DNA from: Bryobacterales bacterium
GTDB taxonomy: Bacteria > Cyanobacteriota > Vampirovibrionia > Obscuribacterales > Obscuribacteraceae
Direction: 5' to 3'
NCBI GenBank assembly: GCA_903970295.1
Contig: CAJCHQ010000680.1
Location: 1-6,377 of the forward strand
DNA length: 6,377 nt
Shown piece by piece: positions 1 through 5,768 of the stretch. Numbering within the stretch: the stretch's first letter is position 1; each line of letters starts with the position of its first letter. The position numbers were made by a program, and so were the translations under genes. Below the pieces are notes generated by a model that saw nothing but the letters and a program-made list of their open reading frames with translations, had not been told where the DNA came from and did not search any database.

Positions 1-512
1 CGCGTTTTGGCCCCCGGTTCGGTGATTTGCAATGTTCTCATTGTGCCCTTAGCCAACTCTTCGACACTTAGCTCAATCTCTGCTTCCTGGTCGAATCGAC
101 GCTTTTGTGCAGCCGCAGCTCCAGCATTTCCGCCCATGCCCTGAGTAGCCGTGCCGAAATTCTGACCGAAGAGCATTTCGAAGAAATCCGAAAATGGCGC
201 ATTTGTACCCCCGGCGAAATTGCCAAAATCAAAAGCAAAGCCTGGATTTTGTCCATATTCCGGCGGCGGTCGAAAATCGGCTCCGGCTTTGTAATTAGCT
301 CCAAGAGCGTCATAGCGCCTGCGCTTTTGTTGATCTTTCAGTACTTCATAGGCCTCGCCTATTTCTTTGAATTTTTCCTCAGAAGCCTTGTTGCCCTTGT
401 TGGCATCAGGATGGTGCTGTCGAGCCAGCTTCCTATAAGCGGCTTTGATCTCTTTATCACTGGCGCTTCTCGAAACACCCAGAGTGTCGTAGTAATCCTT
501 GAACTTAACCAA
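1..512 (-). CDS. DnaJ/CbpA-type Hsp40 co-chaperone, C-terminus beyond the window
   Basis: This is a J-domain co-chaperone that would stimulate the ATPase of DnaK in the cytoplasm and deliver unfolded clients. 170 residues are visible. The J domain spans about residues 6-70, opening with DYYDTLGV, with the HPD motif at 34-36 and the closing helix RRRYDALG. A Gly/Phe-rich linker follows at about 87-128, including SDFFEMLFG, which resembles the CbpA linker. The first strands of the substrate-binding domain begin at about 140 ([18 protein letters not shown]). No zinc-finger cysteines have appeared by residue 170, so a class B (CbpA-like) protein is likelier than true DnaJ; the missing part could change that. 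The start is TTG, because no ATG or GTG lies between it and the in-frame stop at 552-554, and AGGAG sits 9 nt upstream. It follows the kinase gene on the same strand after 96 nt. Confidence 0.9.
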   Translation of the reverse strand, partial: MVKFKDYYDTLGVSRSASDKEIKAAYRKLARQHHPDANKGNKASEEKFKEIGEAYEVLKDQQKRRRYDALGANYKAGADFRPPPEYGQNPGFAFDFGNFAGGTNAPFSDFFEMLFGQNFGTATQGMGGNAGAAAAQKRRFDQEAEIELSVEELAKGTMRTLQITEPGAKT

Positions 513-521
513 TTGGTCTAA

Positions 522-527
522 CTCCTG
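522..527 (-). promoter_or_regulatory. Ribosome binding site fixing the TTG start of the dnaJ-like gene
   Basis: The minus strand reads CAGGAG here, 9 nt before the TTG at 512-510. This is the only good Shine-Dalgarno match in the open frame. It supports TTG at 512 over the other in-frame TTG at 551. Confidence 0.7.
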
Positions 528-550
528 CCGCCGCCCTAGAACGCTATTCA

Positions 551-598
551 ATTAGATTCTAATGAGTTTTTCGGCAATATGCCACGAAAATCATTTTC
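551..598. repeat. Cluster of short inverted repeats between kinase and dnaJ-like gene
   Basis: Three overlapping inverted repeats lie in this 96-bp gap. ATTAGA-T-TCTAAT is at 551-563. A stem TTTTCG/CGAAAA at 568-590 has an inner GC/GC pair and an AATAT loop. GAAAAT-C-ATTTTC is at 586-598. In the transcript the central stem could form just after the kinase stop codon. It lacks a downstream U-tract, so it is a weak terminator or processing hairpin at best. On the minus strand TAGAAT (561-556) matches five of six bases of a -10 box and would give a leader of about 37 nt for the dnaJ-like gene, but no convincing -35 accompanies it. Confidence 0.4.
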
Positions 599-608
599 CC
601 TGCACGAC

Positions 609-3158
609 TTACTTGCTCAGGTGTCCGGGATGCATATCCACACCAAGGGCAAGATACCGAGGCACCAAATTTTGATATTCGTTAAGGAGCTGAACGCTTC
701 GACCCACGCTCGTTTGAGTCTGCCATTTTGGCAAGCGGTCGCGGATGGCCTGTGCTCGCTTGATCAATGGATAAGCTCGAGCCAAATGTTGCGCACGAAC
801 TAGCGGCGTGGAAGCTCCGGCCGGTTGATGCGCCTCCCAAAGGTAATTCTTGGCCAGATCATCGAGCGCATCGGCAAAGTCAGCCCAATTTTTTCGCGGT
901 GCTTGTTCATAAAGCGATATTGCATCTTGCATCATTTTGCGCGCCGAGTTCTGCTTCTTTTCGTTTATCGCTGCTTGGGCCAGCAACATCAAGCAGCTCG
1001 CCTTTTGATCATCGGCGAGGCTGTCGATTGGAGTTTGTGCGTATATGTTTTTGGCTTCTTGTAATTCGCTGTCAACATTTTCGAGCGCTCCCGCGGCCAT
1101 AAAAACCTTCGCTCTGAGCACGTGCAAATAAGCCATTAGAGGTGTATTGATGTTTTCCCTGTTTTTAGCTTCCGCGATTGCTTCATCGAGATACTTATGG
1201 GCGCCGGCGAAATCGTTCATTTGCAATTCCAGTGCGGCAGCATCTCGCAGAGTTCTGATTAGGTCTTCATCAAAGTAACCTGGTTGCCGATGCCGGATGA
1301 CCAGTGCTTTCGTATAAAACTCCCTTGCTTCCTTTGCTGCGCCTTTTTGCAGAAGAACGTAGGCTAGATTTTTGTAAGTCCGTCCGATTTGCGCATCATT
1401 TTTGATCATGTAACGCGAAGTGAGGTTGAGAGATTCTGTCAAAATCTTTTTTGCTTGGTCGTAAGCGCCAAGGTATTCGCACAAGTGAGCTTGCTCGTTC
1501 ATATCACCGAGGGCATCCGACAGATCCGTGTTAGCGTGAGATTTGCTTTTCATCTCTTTGTCGATCGCGGCGAGTTGACGCTGAACCGAATTTACAATCT
1601 CATTGGCAGCAGTGACTCTTATTTGCCTCGCCTTATCTTCGTAAGATTTCGCGACACTGGTTTGTCCTGCGGCCTGATGCAGATCTTGCAACTGTTCGTA
1701 GACAAGTGGACTTAATCGGGTTTCTTCCTGAGGGCTGAGCTTTTGTTCCGCGAATTGCTGAAACTCAGTATTGGCTTGTGACCAATCACCATCGTCAAAT
1801 TTTCGTTGACCAACAGTCATACATTGCTGAAATGTTTTTTTTGCTTTGATATCGGATGCAGTGGCAACAACTTGATTCGCTTTTTGCACATTACGCCATG
1901 ATGCTTTCTGCCAAATCGTGATGGCTGTGATGAACAATAGTGCGGCAATGATTGAGACAAAAGCTTGTGGCGCTGCTAAGCTTGGCAGATGAGCGTTTTT
2001 CCGTAATCTGTGCAGGCGCCAGGCAAGATGCAGACGCTCGAAGGCATTTTCCTTCTCAACACTGGCCACTCTCTGCAAATCTTTCTGCAGCTGCTTCATA
2101 GTTTGGTAACGTTGAGCTGGAGCCTTGGCAAGGCATCTTAGAATGATCGCGTTCATGGCGGCTGAGCGCTCTATATTAGTGCCGCTGTGGCTTGTCAGAG
2201 GTGGCGGTTCGTAGAGATGTTTATTGATAGTCTCGAGGACACTCGCTCCCTCGAAAGGAACTTTGCCCGTGACAGTCTCGTACATCAAGCAGCCTAGCGA
2301 ATAAATGTCTGAGCGTTTATCGAGTGACTTGCCCAGGCTTTGCTCCGGACTCATATATGAAGGGCTGCCGAAGATTTCGCCTGTTTGTGTCAACCTGGCT
2401 GTTGCCGCGTCCGGCGTTAGAATTTTTGCGATGCCAAAATCAACTATTTTGACTATTTCGTCGCCGTCTTCGTTGCGCACGAGCATGATGTTACTTGGTT
2501 TCAAATCTCGATGGATGACTCCCATCTCGTGCGCATGGTCGAGGGCATCGCAAATTTGTAAGAAAATCTGCAAAGCTCTGCGCAGTGGTAATGGTCCTTG
2601 TAAGATTGTTTCTGACAGAGAGCAGCCGTCTATTAGGTCCATGACAAGATATGGTTCGCCAACTTCTGGAACCTCGAATTCGTAGATCTTGATTATGTTT
2701 TTGTGGTCGAGCCGTCCAACAGAAATAGCTTCCTGTTGAAAGCGCGACAGCTTCTGTTTATCCACGCGGAATTGAGGTGTAAGGATTTTCAGAGCGACTA
2801 TCTTTTTCATCAATTGGTGGCTTGCACGGAAAACTGTGCTCATGCCACCCCGCCCGATAAACTCCAAGATTTTGTAATGGTGTCCGACTATACTTCCGAT
2901 CATTGGGTCGTCTGGAGAATCGATGCCAGTTCTCTCAACACTATTCCGGCACTGATGCATTTGACCGATTTTGACTTGGCCACAGGTGTTGCAGAAGTCG
3001 GCGGTCTGTTCCGATAGAATGGCATCGCTCCCGCCGCCAGCTAAGTCAACAGCTGCTGACGCTGGAGTTGTTTCTTGCTCTTTCAATTCGTCCGCGCACA
3101 TATTTTTGAACGATTTTGACCGGCTATTTGTCAGGGTATCTTTCGAGCATATGCCCAT
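609..3158 (-). CDS. Transmembrane Ser/Thr protein kinase with C-terminal TPR domain
   Basis: This is a Hanks-type protein kinase that would phosphorylate Ser/Thr on cytoplasmic targets, probably in response to something sensed outside the membrane. The catalytic domain covers about residues 95-365: glycine loop GRGGMSTV at 102-109, ATP-anchoring Lys124 in VALK, helix-C Glu143, catalytic HRDLKPSN from 216 (Asp218, Lys220, Asn223), DFG at 240-242, Thr253/257/259 in the activation loop, and SPE at 270-272 in place of APE. All key residues are present, so it should be active. The N-terminus carries C56-x2-C59-x8-H68-x-C70, a possible zinc site. One membrane helix lies at about 398-416, preceded by basic residues, which puts residues 417-849 outside. 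That part is helical with TPR-like units near 443-475, 550-583, 590-625, 632-665 and 675-752. The ATG directly follows an in-frame TAA and lacks a clear ribosome binding site; Met20 is an alternative start. Confidence 0.93.
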   Translation of the reverse strand: MGICSKDTLTNSRSKSFKNMCADELKEQETTPASAAVDLAGGGSDAILSEQTADFCNTCGQVKIGQMHQCRNSVERTGIDSPDDPMIGSIVGHHYKILEFIGRGGMSTVFRASHQLMKKIVALKILTPQFRVDKQKLSRFQQEAISVGRLDHKNIIKIYEFEVPEVGEPYLVMDLIDGCSLSETILQGPLPLRRALQIFLQICDALDHAHEMGVIHRDLKPSNIMLVRNEDGDEIVKIVDFGIAKILTPDAATARLTQTGEIFGSPSYMSPEQSLGKSLDKRSDIYSLGCLMYETVTGKVPFEGASVLETINKHLYEPPPLTSHSGTNIERSAAMNAIILRCLAKAPAQRYQTMKQLQKDLQRVASVEKENAFERLHLAWRLHRLRKNAHLPSLAAPQAFVSIIAALLFITAITIWQKASWRNVQKANQVVATASDIKAKKTFQQCMTVGQRKFDDGDWSQANTEFQQFAEQKLSPQEETRLSPLVYEQLQDLHQAAGQTSVAKSYEDKARQIRVTAANEIVNSVQRQLAAIDKEMKSKSHANTDLSDALGDMNEQAHLCEYLGAYDQAKKILTESLNLTSRYMIKNDAQIGRTYKNLAYVLLQKGAAKEAREFYTKALVIRHRQPGYFDEDLIRTLRDAAALELQMNDFAGAHKYLDEAIAEAKNRENINTPLMAYLHVLRAKVFMAAGALENVDSELQEAKNIYAQTPIDSLADDQKASCLMLLAQAAINEKKQNSARKMMQDAISLYEQAPRKNWADFADALDDLAKNYLWEAHQPAGASTPLVRAQHLARAYPLIKRAQAIRDRLPKWQTQTSVGRSVQLLNEYQNLVPRYLALGVDMHPGHLSK

Positions 3159-3373
3159 TTAGGGCCGGTGATCAGCGATGCGATCCCGACTCGTCCTTCT
3201 GGAAAAATGTAAACAGATTTGCAAAGCCCAGTAAATCTCCTCCGGCACTGCAAAGATAAAGATAGGGCACTGTGATATTGTTCAAATTGGTTGCAATGTA
3301 GTGTCTGCTCAGGGAAGCCTGGTAAATTGGCCTAGCCGCGCTTCGACAAGCGTACGATACGAGGTAAACCGTC
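3159..3373. other. Divergent intergenic region between kinase and TadE-like gene
   Basis: This 215-bp gap must hold the promoters of both divergent genes, but I see no strong sigma-70 pair for either. On the plus strand an extended -10-like TGATATTGT lies near 3267-3275 without a good -35. A small hairpin, CGCTT/AAGCG with a CGAC loop, sits at 3339-3352 shortly before the TadE-like gene's ribosome binding site. No credible gene lies in the gap. Confidence 0.4.
3361..3364 (+). promoter_or_regulatory. Ribosome binding site for the TTG start of the TadE-like gene
   Basis: GAGG lies 9 nt before the TTG at 3374. An in-frame stop at 3365-3367 and the absence of ATG or GTG in between leave TTG as the first possible start. 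The AGGAGG at 3377-3382 is inside the reading frame and encodes part of the basic N-terminus. It could also serve a later internal TTG at 3401, but that would delete the signal sequence. Confidence 0.5.
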
Positions 3374-3880
3374 TTGAGGAGGCGCAGAAGCGGAAGTTCT
3401 TTGGTAGAACTGGCTGTCGGTTTGATGGCTTTGATCCCGATAGTTCTTGTGGTTGTTGATTTGTGCGTAATTGTCATTGCTGTGCAGGTGAATGAAGCCA
3501 CTTGCCGCGAGGCTGCACGTGTGGCGGCAACTGGCAGTCCGATGGATGCTCAAACGAGAGCGATGAGTATCATTGATCACGCCAACACCCGACAATCAGG
3601 GCTGTTTTCGGATTATTCCTTGGTCAGCTTGGTTAGCAATGTCAACCCTGTTGAGTTTAAAGCTCTCACTTTGAGTGGTGGGCCAGTCAAAGGTACAGTC
3701 ACGGTACAAACCGATGTGGCCGTGCATCCATTCGTGGTGCAGTGGGTCTACCAGGGGCAATCGCCACTGCACTTCAGAGCGCAGCAAACTTTTCCGTTTA
3801 CTTATGTGGTTCCGGCACCCCCTGCTTCTTGGGTATCGCCCCGAAAGTCCCTTAATCAACAATCCATTGTCCGCGCTTGA
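3374..3880 (+). CDS. TadE-like pseudopilin-type membrane protein
   Basis: This 168-residue protein has the layout of TadE-family pseudopilins, which are membrane-anchored components associated with tight-adherence (Flp) pili and related secretion systems. The N-terminus is RRRRSG followed by SSLVELAVGL. Cleavage after Gly7 would place Glu12 at +5, as expected for a class III (type IV pilin-like) signal processed by a prepilin peptidase. A hydrophobic helix runs to about residue 37. It is followed by QVNEATCREAARVAATG, the conserved TadE segment where residues corresponding to 'AAREAAR' are typical. The rest (about 55-168) is a beta-rich extracytoplasmic domain that I do not recognise, ending in a Pro-rich stretch. 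No other Tad gene (ATPase, TadB/C, RcpA) is in the window. The metallothionein-like gene follows after 14 nt and is probably co-transcribed. The TTG start is inferred from the ribosome binding site and the signal sequence. Confidence 0.8.
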   Translation: MRRRRSGSSLVELAVGLMALIPIVLVVVDLCVIVIAVQVNEATCREAARVAATGSPMDAQTRAMSIIDHANTRQSGLFSDYSLVSLVSNVNPVEFKALTLSGGPVKGTVTVQTDVAVHPFVVQWVYQGQSPLHFRAQQTFPFTYVVPAPPASWVSPRKSLNQQSIVRA

Positions 3881-3894
3881 TCGAGAGGTGACTG

Positions 3895-4098
3895 ATGTCC
3901 TGTCAGACCGGCGAAGAAAGAGAAAAGTGCAGTTATCGCGAGTGCGGATGCATTGTTGAGGGAGTTGGTCAATTCTGTAGTGAGAAATGCAGGCGTTCGG
4001 ATCGTTCCGAAAGGCATGTTGATGGCTGCCGTTGTGAGCATGATGACTGCGAAGCGGAGGAAGCGGAGGAAACGGATGAGGACGATGATTTAGAGTGA
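3895..4098 (+). CDS. Small cysteine-rich metallothionein-like protein
   Basis: This 67-residue protein probably binds zinc or other soft metals in the cytoplasm. It has nine cysteines (3, 12, 17, 19, 28, 32, 45, 47, 52) and His41 and His49. The order C-x4-C-x-C, then GVGQFCSEKC, then C-x-C-x-H-x2-C follows the plan of bacterial metallothioneins such as SmtA and PmtA, where G-x-x-Y/F-C-S-E-x-C forms the zinc-finger-like part. It differs in having an acidic C-terminal tail (residues 53-67, nearly all Glu/Asp) encoded partly by a 9-bp repeat. The ATG has a good ribosome binding site, GAGAGGTGA at 3883-3891. It begins 14 nt after the TadE-like stop codon, which suggests translational coupling or a shared mRNA. 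No SmtB/ArsR-type repressor gene is in the window. The family assignment rests on the cysteine pattern; a generic zinc-binding protein is the alternative. Confidence 0.8.
   Translation: MSCQTGEEREKCSYRECGCIVEGVGQFCSEKCRRSDRSERHVDGCRCEHDDCEAEEAEETDEDDDLE
4051..4077 (+). repeat. 9-bp coding repeat in the metallothionein-like gene
   Basis: GAAGCGGAG occurs twice in a row (4051-4059 and 4060-4068), followed by a diverged third unit GAAACGGAT (4069-4077). It is in frame and encodes Glu-Ala-Glu, Glu-Ala-Glu, Glu-Thr-Asp. It looks like expansion of the acidic tail by slippage. Confidence 0.75.
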
Positions 4099-4138
4099 CG
4101 CTTGTGCTCGCACAGTGGCGCTTGTGCTCGCACAGTGG
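4099..4138. repeat. Perfect 20-bp tandem duplication
   Basis: CGCTTGTGCTCGCACAGTGG is present twice without mismatch (4099-4118 and 4119-4138), beginning at the base after the metallothionein-like stop codon. Each unit contains TGTG-CTCG-CACA, which can form a small 4-bp hairpin with a CUCG loop in RNA. It may help protect the mRNA 3' end, or simply be a recent duplication. Confidence 0.85.
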
Positions 4139-4204
4139 CGGAAGTTTCACTTGCCGTTTAGCGATGCACCGGATGTGGTGTAGGAAGGTGAGACGGCGGC
4201 ATCC

Positions 4205-4260
4205 TAGCGATATCGGTACGGTCGAATTCCTCTCCCCGGACCCTGCCGATATCGGTAGGG
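4205..4260. repeat. Paired CGATATCGGTA dyads in the convergent gap
   Basis: The 11-mer CGATATCGGTA occurs at 4208-4218 and 4247-4257, 39 bp apart. Each copy is the core of a dyad. The first is TAGCGATATCGGTA with one mismatched pair. The second is the 20-bp CCCTGCCGATATCGGTAGGG at 4241-4260, also with one mismatched pair that is a G-U in RNA. The second could fold as an 8-bp hairpin with an AUAU loop on either strand. It could be a paired protein-binding site or a hairpin element at the ends of both transcripts. Confidence 0.65.
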
Positions 4261-4276
4261 CTGGGAATCTGAAGGG

Positions 4277-4322
4277 TGCCTTACGGCAAGTCAGTTTTAT
4301 CTGACACAAAAATTTGTCTGAT
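4277..4322. terminator. Candidate bidirectional terminator region between converging genes
   Basis: Three short hairpins are packed here: TGCC-TTAC-GGCA at 4277-4288, GTCAG-TTTTAT-CTGAC at 4290-4305, and an imperfect, AT-rich stem at 4299-4322 (ATC.GACA paired with TGTC.GAT around an A/T-rich loop). The second and third overlap and cannot form together. On the plus strand the first hairpin is followed by TCAGTTTTAT, a modest T-rich run. Position between convergent genes favours termination, but no textbook stem plus U-tract is present. Confidence 0.4.
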
Positions 4323-4336
4323 GAAATGCAGCTATG

Positions 4337-4876
4337 TCAAACTTCGACGGCTTTAGCTGAGAGCGCAATATCTACGCATTCTTCGTCGCCTATTTGATCT
4401 AGTTGGCGTTGCAGTTCAACAAAGCTGATGGGTGGTGGTACCAGCACGGTTGCCTTCATGTGAAACAACGGCGTGCCAGAAACTGGAGCATGTACGACTT
4501 CAGTGTCCATGCACTGGATGTTGATAGAGTGGTCATGGAGGAAACGAGATACGCGGTGCACGATTCCGTAATGATCGGCTCCGGCAAGATTGATTTCGTA
4601 GGGCGCGTGTTTGGCGAAGCGCTTGGGGTCGAGGGGTTTAGTGCTCTTGGTTGAAACAGTGATTGTTTCGTCGTCAAGACCACGTAGTTCCTGATTAAGA
4701 GCGTCAATATTTTCTTCAGGAACTGAAATAACAATAATCGCCGCGAATTCACCGCCAAGAATCGCCATGCGGCTCTCTTCTAAGTTACCGCCATGCTTGA
4801 CAAAGACCTCAGTCAGTCGCGCCACGATGCCTGGGCGATCTTCTCCCGCGGCAGTGACCAGTATTTGTTTTATCAT
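4337..4876 (-). CDS. GcvR-like regulator with two ACT domains
   Basis: This 179-residue cytoplasmic protein consists of two ACT domains, the small-ligand-binding fold that commonly senses amino acids. The first covers about residues 1-77 and has the GEDRPGIVARLTEVFVKHGGNL signature within residues 11-32. The second covers about 92-175, with GADHYGIVHRVSRFLHDHSI from 98. Length and arrangement match GcvR (glycine cleavage system transcriptional repressor) and related two-ACT proteins. There is no catalytic or DNA-binding domain, so it would act through a partner protein. Its ligand cannot be told from sequence. The ATG lies 15 nt after the rplA stop codon with only a weak ribosome binding site (AAAG), so it is probably read from the ribosomal-protein mRNA. 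This is the place where rplJ is found in most bacteria. The gene converges with the metallothionein-like gene. Confidence 0.88.
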   Translation of the reverse strand: MIKQILVTAAGEDRPGIVARLTEVFVKHGGNLEESRMAILGGEFAAIIVISVPEENIDALNQELRGLDDETITVSTKSTKPLDPKRFAKHAPYEINLAGADHYGIVHRVSRFLHDHSINIQCMDTEVVHAPVSGTPLFHMKATVLVPPPISFVELQRQLDQIGDEECVDIALSAKAVEV

Positions 4877-4891
4877 GGTCTTTGCAGGTTT

Positions 4892-5614
4892 CTAAGCAGC
4901 GATGTATTTATGCAAGTCTTGCAACTTGTTGATGTCGAGTTTGATCCCGGGACCCATAGTCGAGCTTAGATAAACAGATTTGATGTAAGTGCCTTTTACC
5001 GATGTGGGCTTAACTTTATTGATCTGGTCGACTACAGCTGCGATGTTTTTTAGCAGTTTCGTGTCGTCGAACGATAATTTGCCGACAGCCATTTGCACGA
5101 GTCCGCCATCTTTCTCCGCGCGGAATGCTACTTTGCCGGCTTTCAATTCGTTGACAATCTTGGCTACGTCGAAAGTCACTGTGCCGTCCTTGGGGTTAGG
5201 CATCAGACCTTTGGGACCCAGCACCTTCCCCATTTTCGAGAGCATAGCCATGGTGTCGGGTGTGGCTACTAGTTTATCGAAGTCAAGAAAGCCTTCGCCA
5301 ATTTTTGCGACCAGCTCCTCGCCGCCGACCACGTCAGCTCCGGCCTGTGTAGCTTCGGCTACCTTCTCGCCTTTGGCGACAACCGCCACTCTCACTTCTT
5401 TGCCAGTACCGCCGGGCAAATTAACGGTGGAGCGGATTTGTTGATCGTTCAATTTAGGGTTGATACCGAGGCGGAAATGAATTTCGACAGTTTGATCGAA
5501 TTTCACTTTTGGCGCATCTTTTAAAAGCTTGAGAGCATCTTCAGCTGCCAAAGCTGCTTCGTTTTGCTGATAGATTGCGGTCAATGCTTTTTGGCGCTTA
5601 TTTAGTTTAGCCAT
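4892..5614 (-). CDS. rplA: 50S ribosomal protein L1
   Basis: L1 binds 23S rRNA at the L1 stalk and helps move deacylated tRNA out of the E site; in many bacteria it also represses translation of its own operon. The 240-residue length is slightly above the common 229-235. Recognisable segments are FRLGINPKLNDQQIRSTVNLPGGTGK (residues 47-72), the family signature GPKGLMPNPKDGTVT at 133-147, the FRAEKDG segment at 164-170, and the conserved C-terminal region around SVKGTYIKSVYLSSTMGPGIKLD. The ATG has a strong ribosome binding site, AAGGA, 7 nt upstream. It lies downstream of rplK but separated by an unusually long, repeat-rich 167-nt spacer. The ACT-domain gene, not rplJ, comes next. Confidence 0.98.
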   Translation of the reverse strand: MAKLNKRQKALTAIYQQNEAALAAEDALKLLKDAPKVKFDQTVEIHFRLGINPKLNDQQIRSTVNLPGGTGKEVRVAVVAKGEKVAEATQAGADVVGGEELVAKIGEGFLDFDKLVATPDTMAMLSKMGKVLGPKGLMPNPKDGTVTFDVAKIVNELKAGKVAFRAEKDGGLVQMAVGKLSFDDTKLLKNIAAVVDQINKVKPTSVKGTYIKSVYLSSTMGPGIKLDINKLQDLHKYIAA

Positions 5615-5631
5615 GGTCTCTTCCTTGATTG

Positions 5632-5692
5632 CGGTGGGCGATCGGTGTTTTCATCGATCGTTGCTTTCGTCGATCGTTTACGGTGGGCGGTC
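5632..5692 (-). promoter_or_regulatory. Repeat-structured leader upstream of rplA, candidate regulatory RNA
   Basis: Three copies of the palindrome CGATCG lie at 5639-5644, 5655-5660 and 5671-5676, exactly 16 bp apart; the first two 16-bp units agree at 13 positions. They are bracketed by a direct repeat of CGGTGGGCG at 5632-5640 and 5681-5689. In RNA the middle copy could pair with either neighbour, giving two mutually exclusive hairpins of 6 bp with 10-nt loops. The element ends about 18 nt before the rplA start. L1 autoregulation is known in other bacteria, so an L1-binding or switching element is a reasonable guess, but I could not match the known L1 site. It might also be just a local repeat expansion. 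Confidence 0.5.
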
Positions 5693-5768
5693 AGCCCGTG
5701 CTCAATTTGGCTTTGGAAGCCAATTCCTTCCTTAATACTGTTTGAATTACCTTTGATGAGTTTTGCAT
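5691..5768 (-). CDS. Possible 25-codon leader reading frame between rplK and rplA
   Basis: An ATG 13 nt after the rplK stop codon opens a frame of 25 residues, MQNSSKVIQTVLRKELASKA and five more, ending in TGA just before the CGATCG repeats. The ATG has no good ribosome binding site. An internal in-frame TTG at 5723 has AAGGAAGGA directly upstream and would give a ten-residue peptide instead, starting inside the hairpin at 5707-5723. I do not recognise the product. Chance is a serious alternative for a frame this short. Confidence 0.2.
   Translation of the reverse strand: MQNSSKVIQTVLRKELASKAKLSTG
5707..5723 (-). promoter_or_regulatory. Hairpin in the rplK-rplA spacer
   Basis: TTGGCTT and AAGCCAA form a perfect 7-bp stem around a 3-nt loop. 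On the mRNA it directly follows the purine-rich AAGGAAGGA. No U-tract follows, so it is not an ordinary terminator. It may be a processing or attenuation structure. Confidence 0.45.

Noticed and set aside
105..521. Plus-strand open frame of 138 codons
   Set aside because: It is antisense to the dnaJ-like gene, whose J domain and HPD motif are unmistakable; the plus-strand translation shows no recognisable domain.
3172..3501. Minus-strand open frame of 109 codons across the kinase/TadE gap
   Set aside because: Its first part is antisense to the TadE-like signal and helix, the translation is Thr/Ser-rich without a recognisable domain, and it has no convincing ribosome binding site.
4095..4304. 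Plus-strand frame starting with GTG overlapping the metallothionein-like stop codon
   Set aside because: It would be read through the 20-bp tandem repeat and both dyads, has no ribosome binding site of its own, and gives no recognisable protein.
3596..4309. Long minus-strand open frame of 237 codons
   Set aside because: It runs antisense through both the TadE-like and the metallothionein-like genes and across the repeat-rich gap. The product is a His/Arg/Cys-rich string typical of a shadow frame, while the plus-strand genes have clear family features.
4337..4345. Perfect -35-like TTGACA on the minus strand at the end of the ACT gene
   Set aside because: No acceptable -10 box lies 16-18 nt downstream and no minus-strand gene follows, so it is probably coincidental.
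4989..5444. Plus-strand open frame of 151 codons inside rplA
   Set aside because: It is antisense to a well-recognised L1 sequence; the open frame follows from codon bias.
5639..5686. CGATCG triplet as a CRISPR array
   Set aside because: The repeated core is 6 bp with a 16-bp period and similar spacers, far too short and uniform for CRISPR repeats and spacers.
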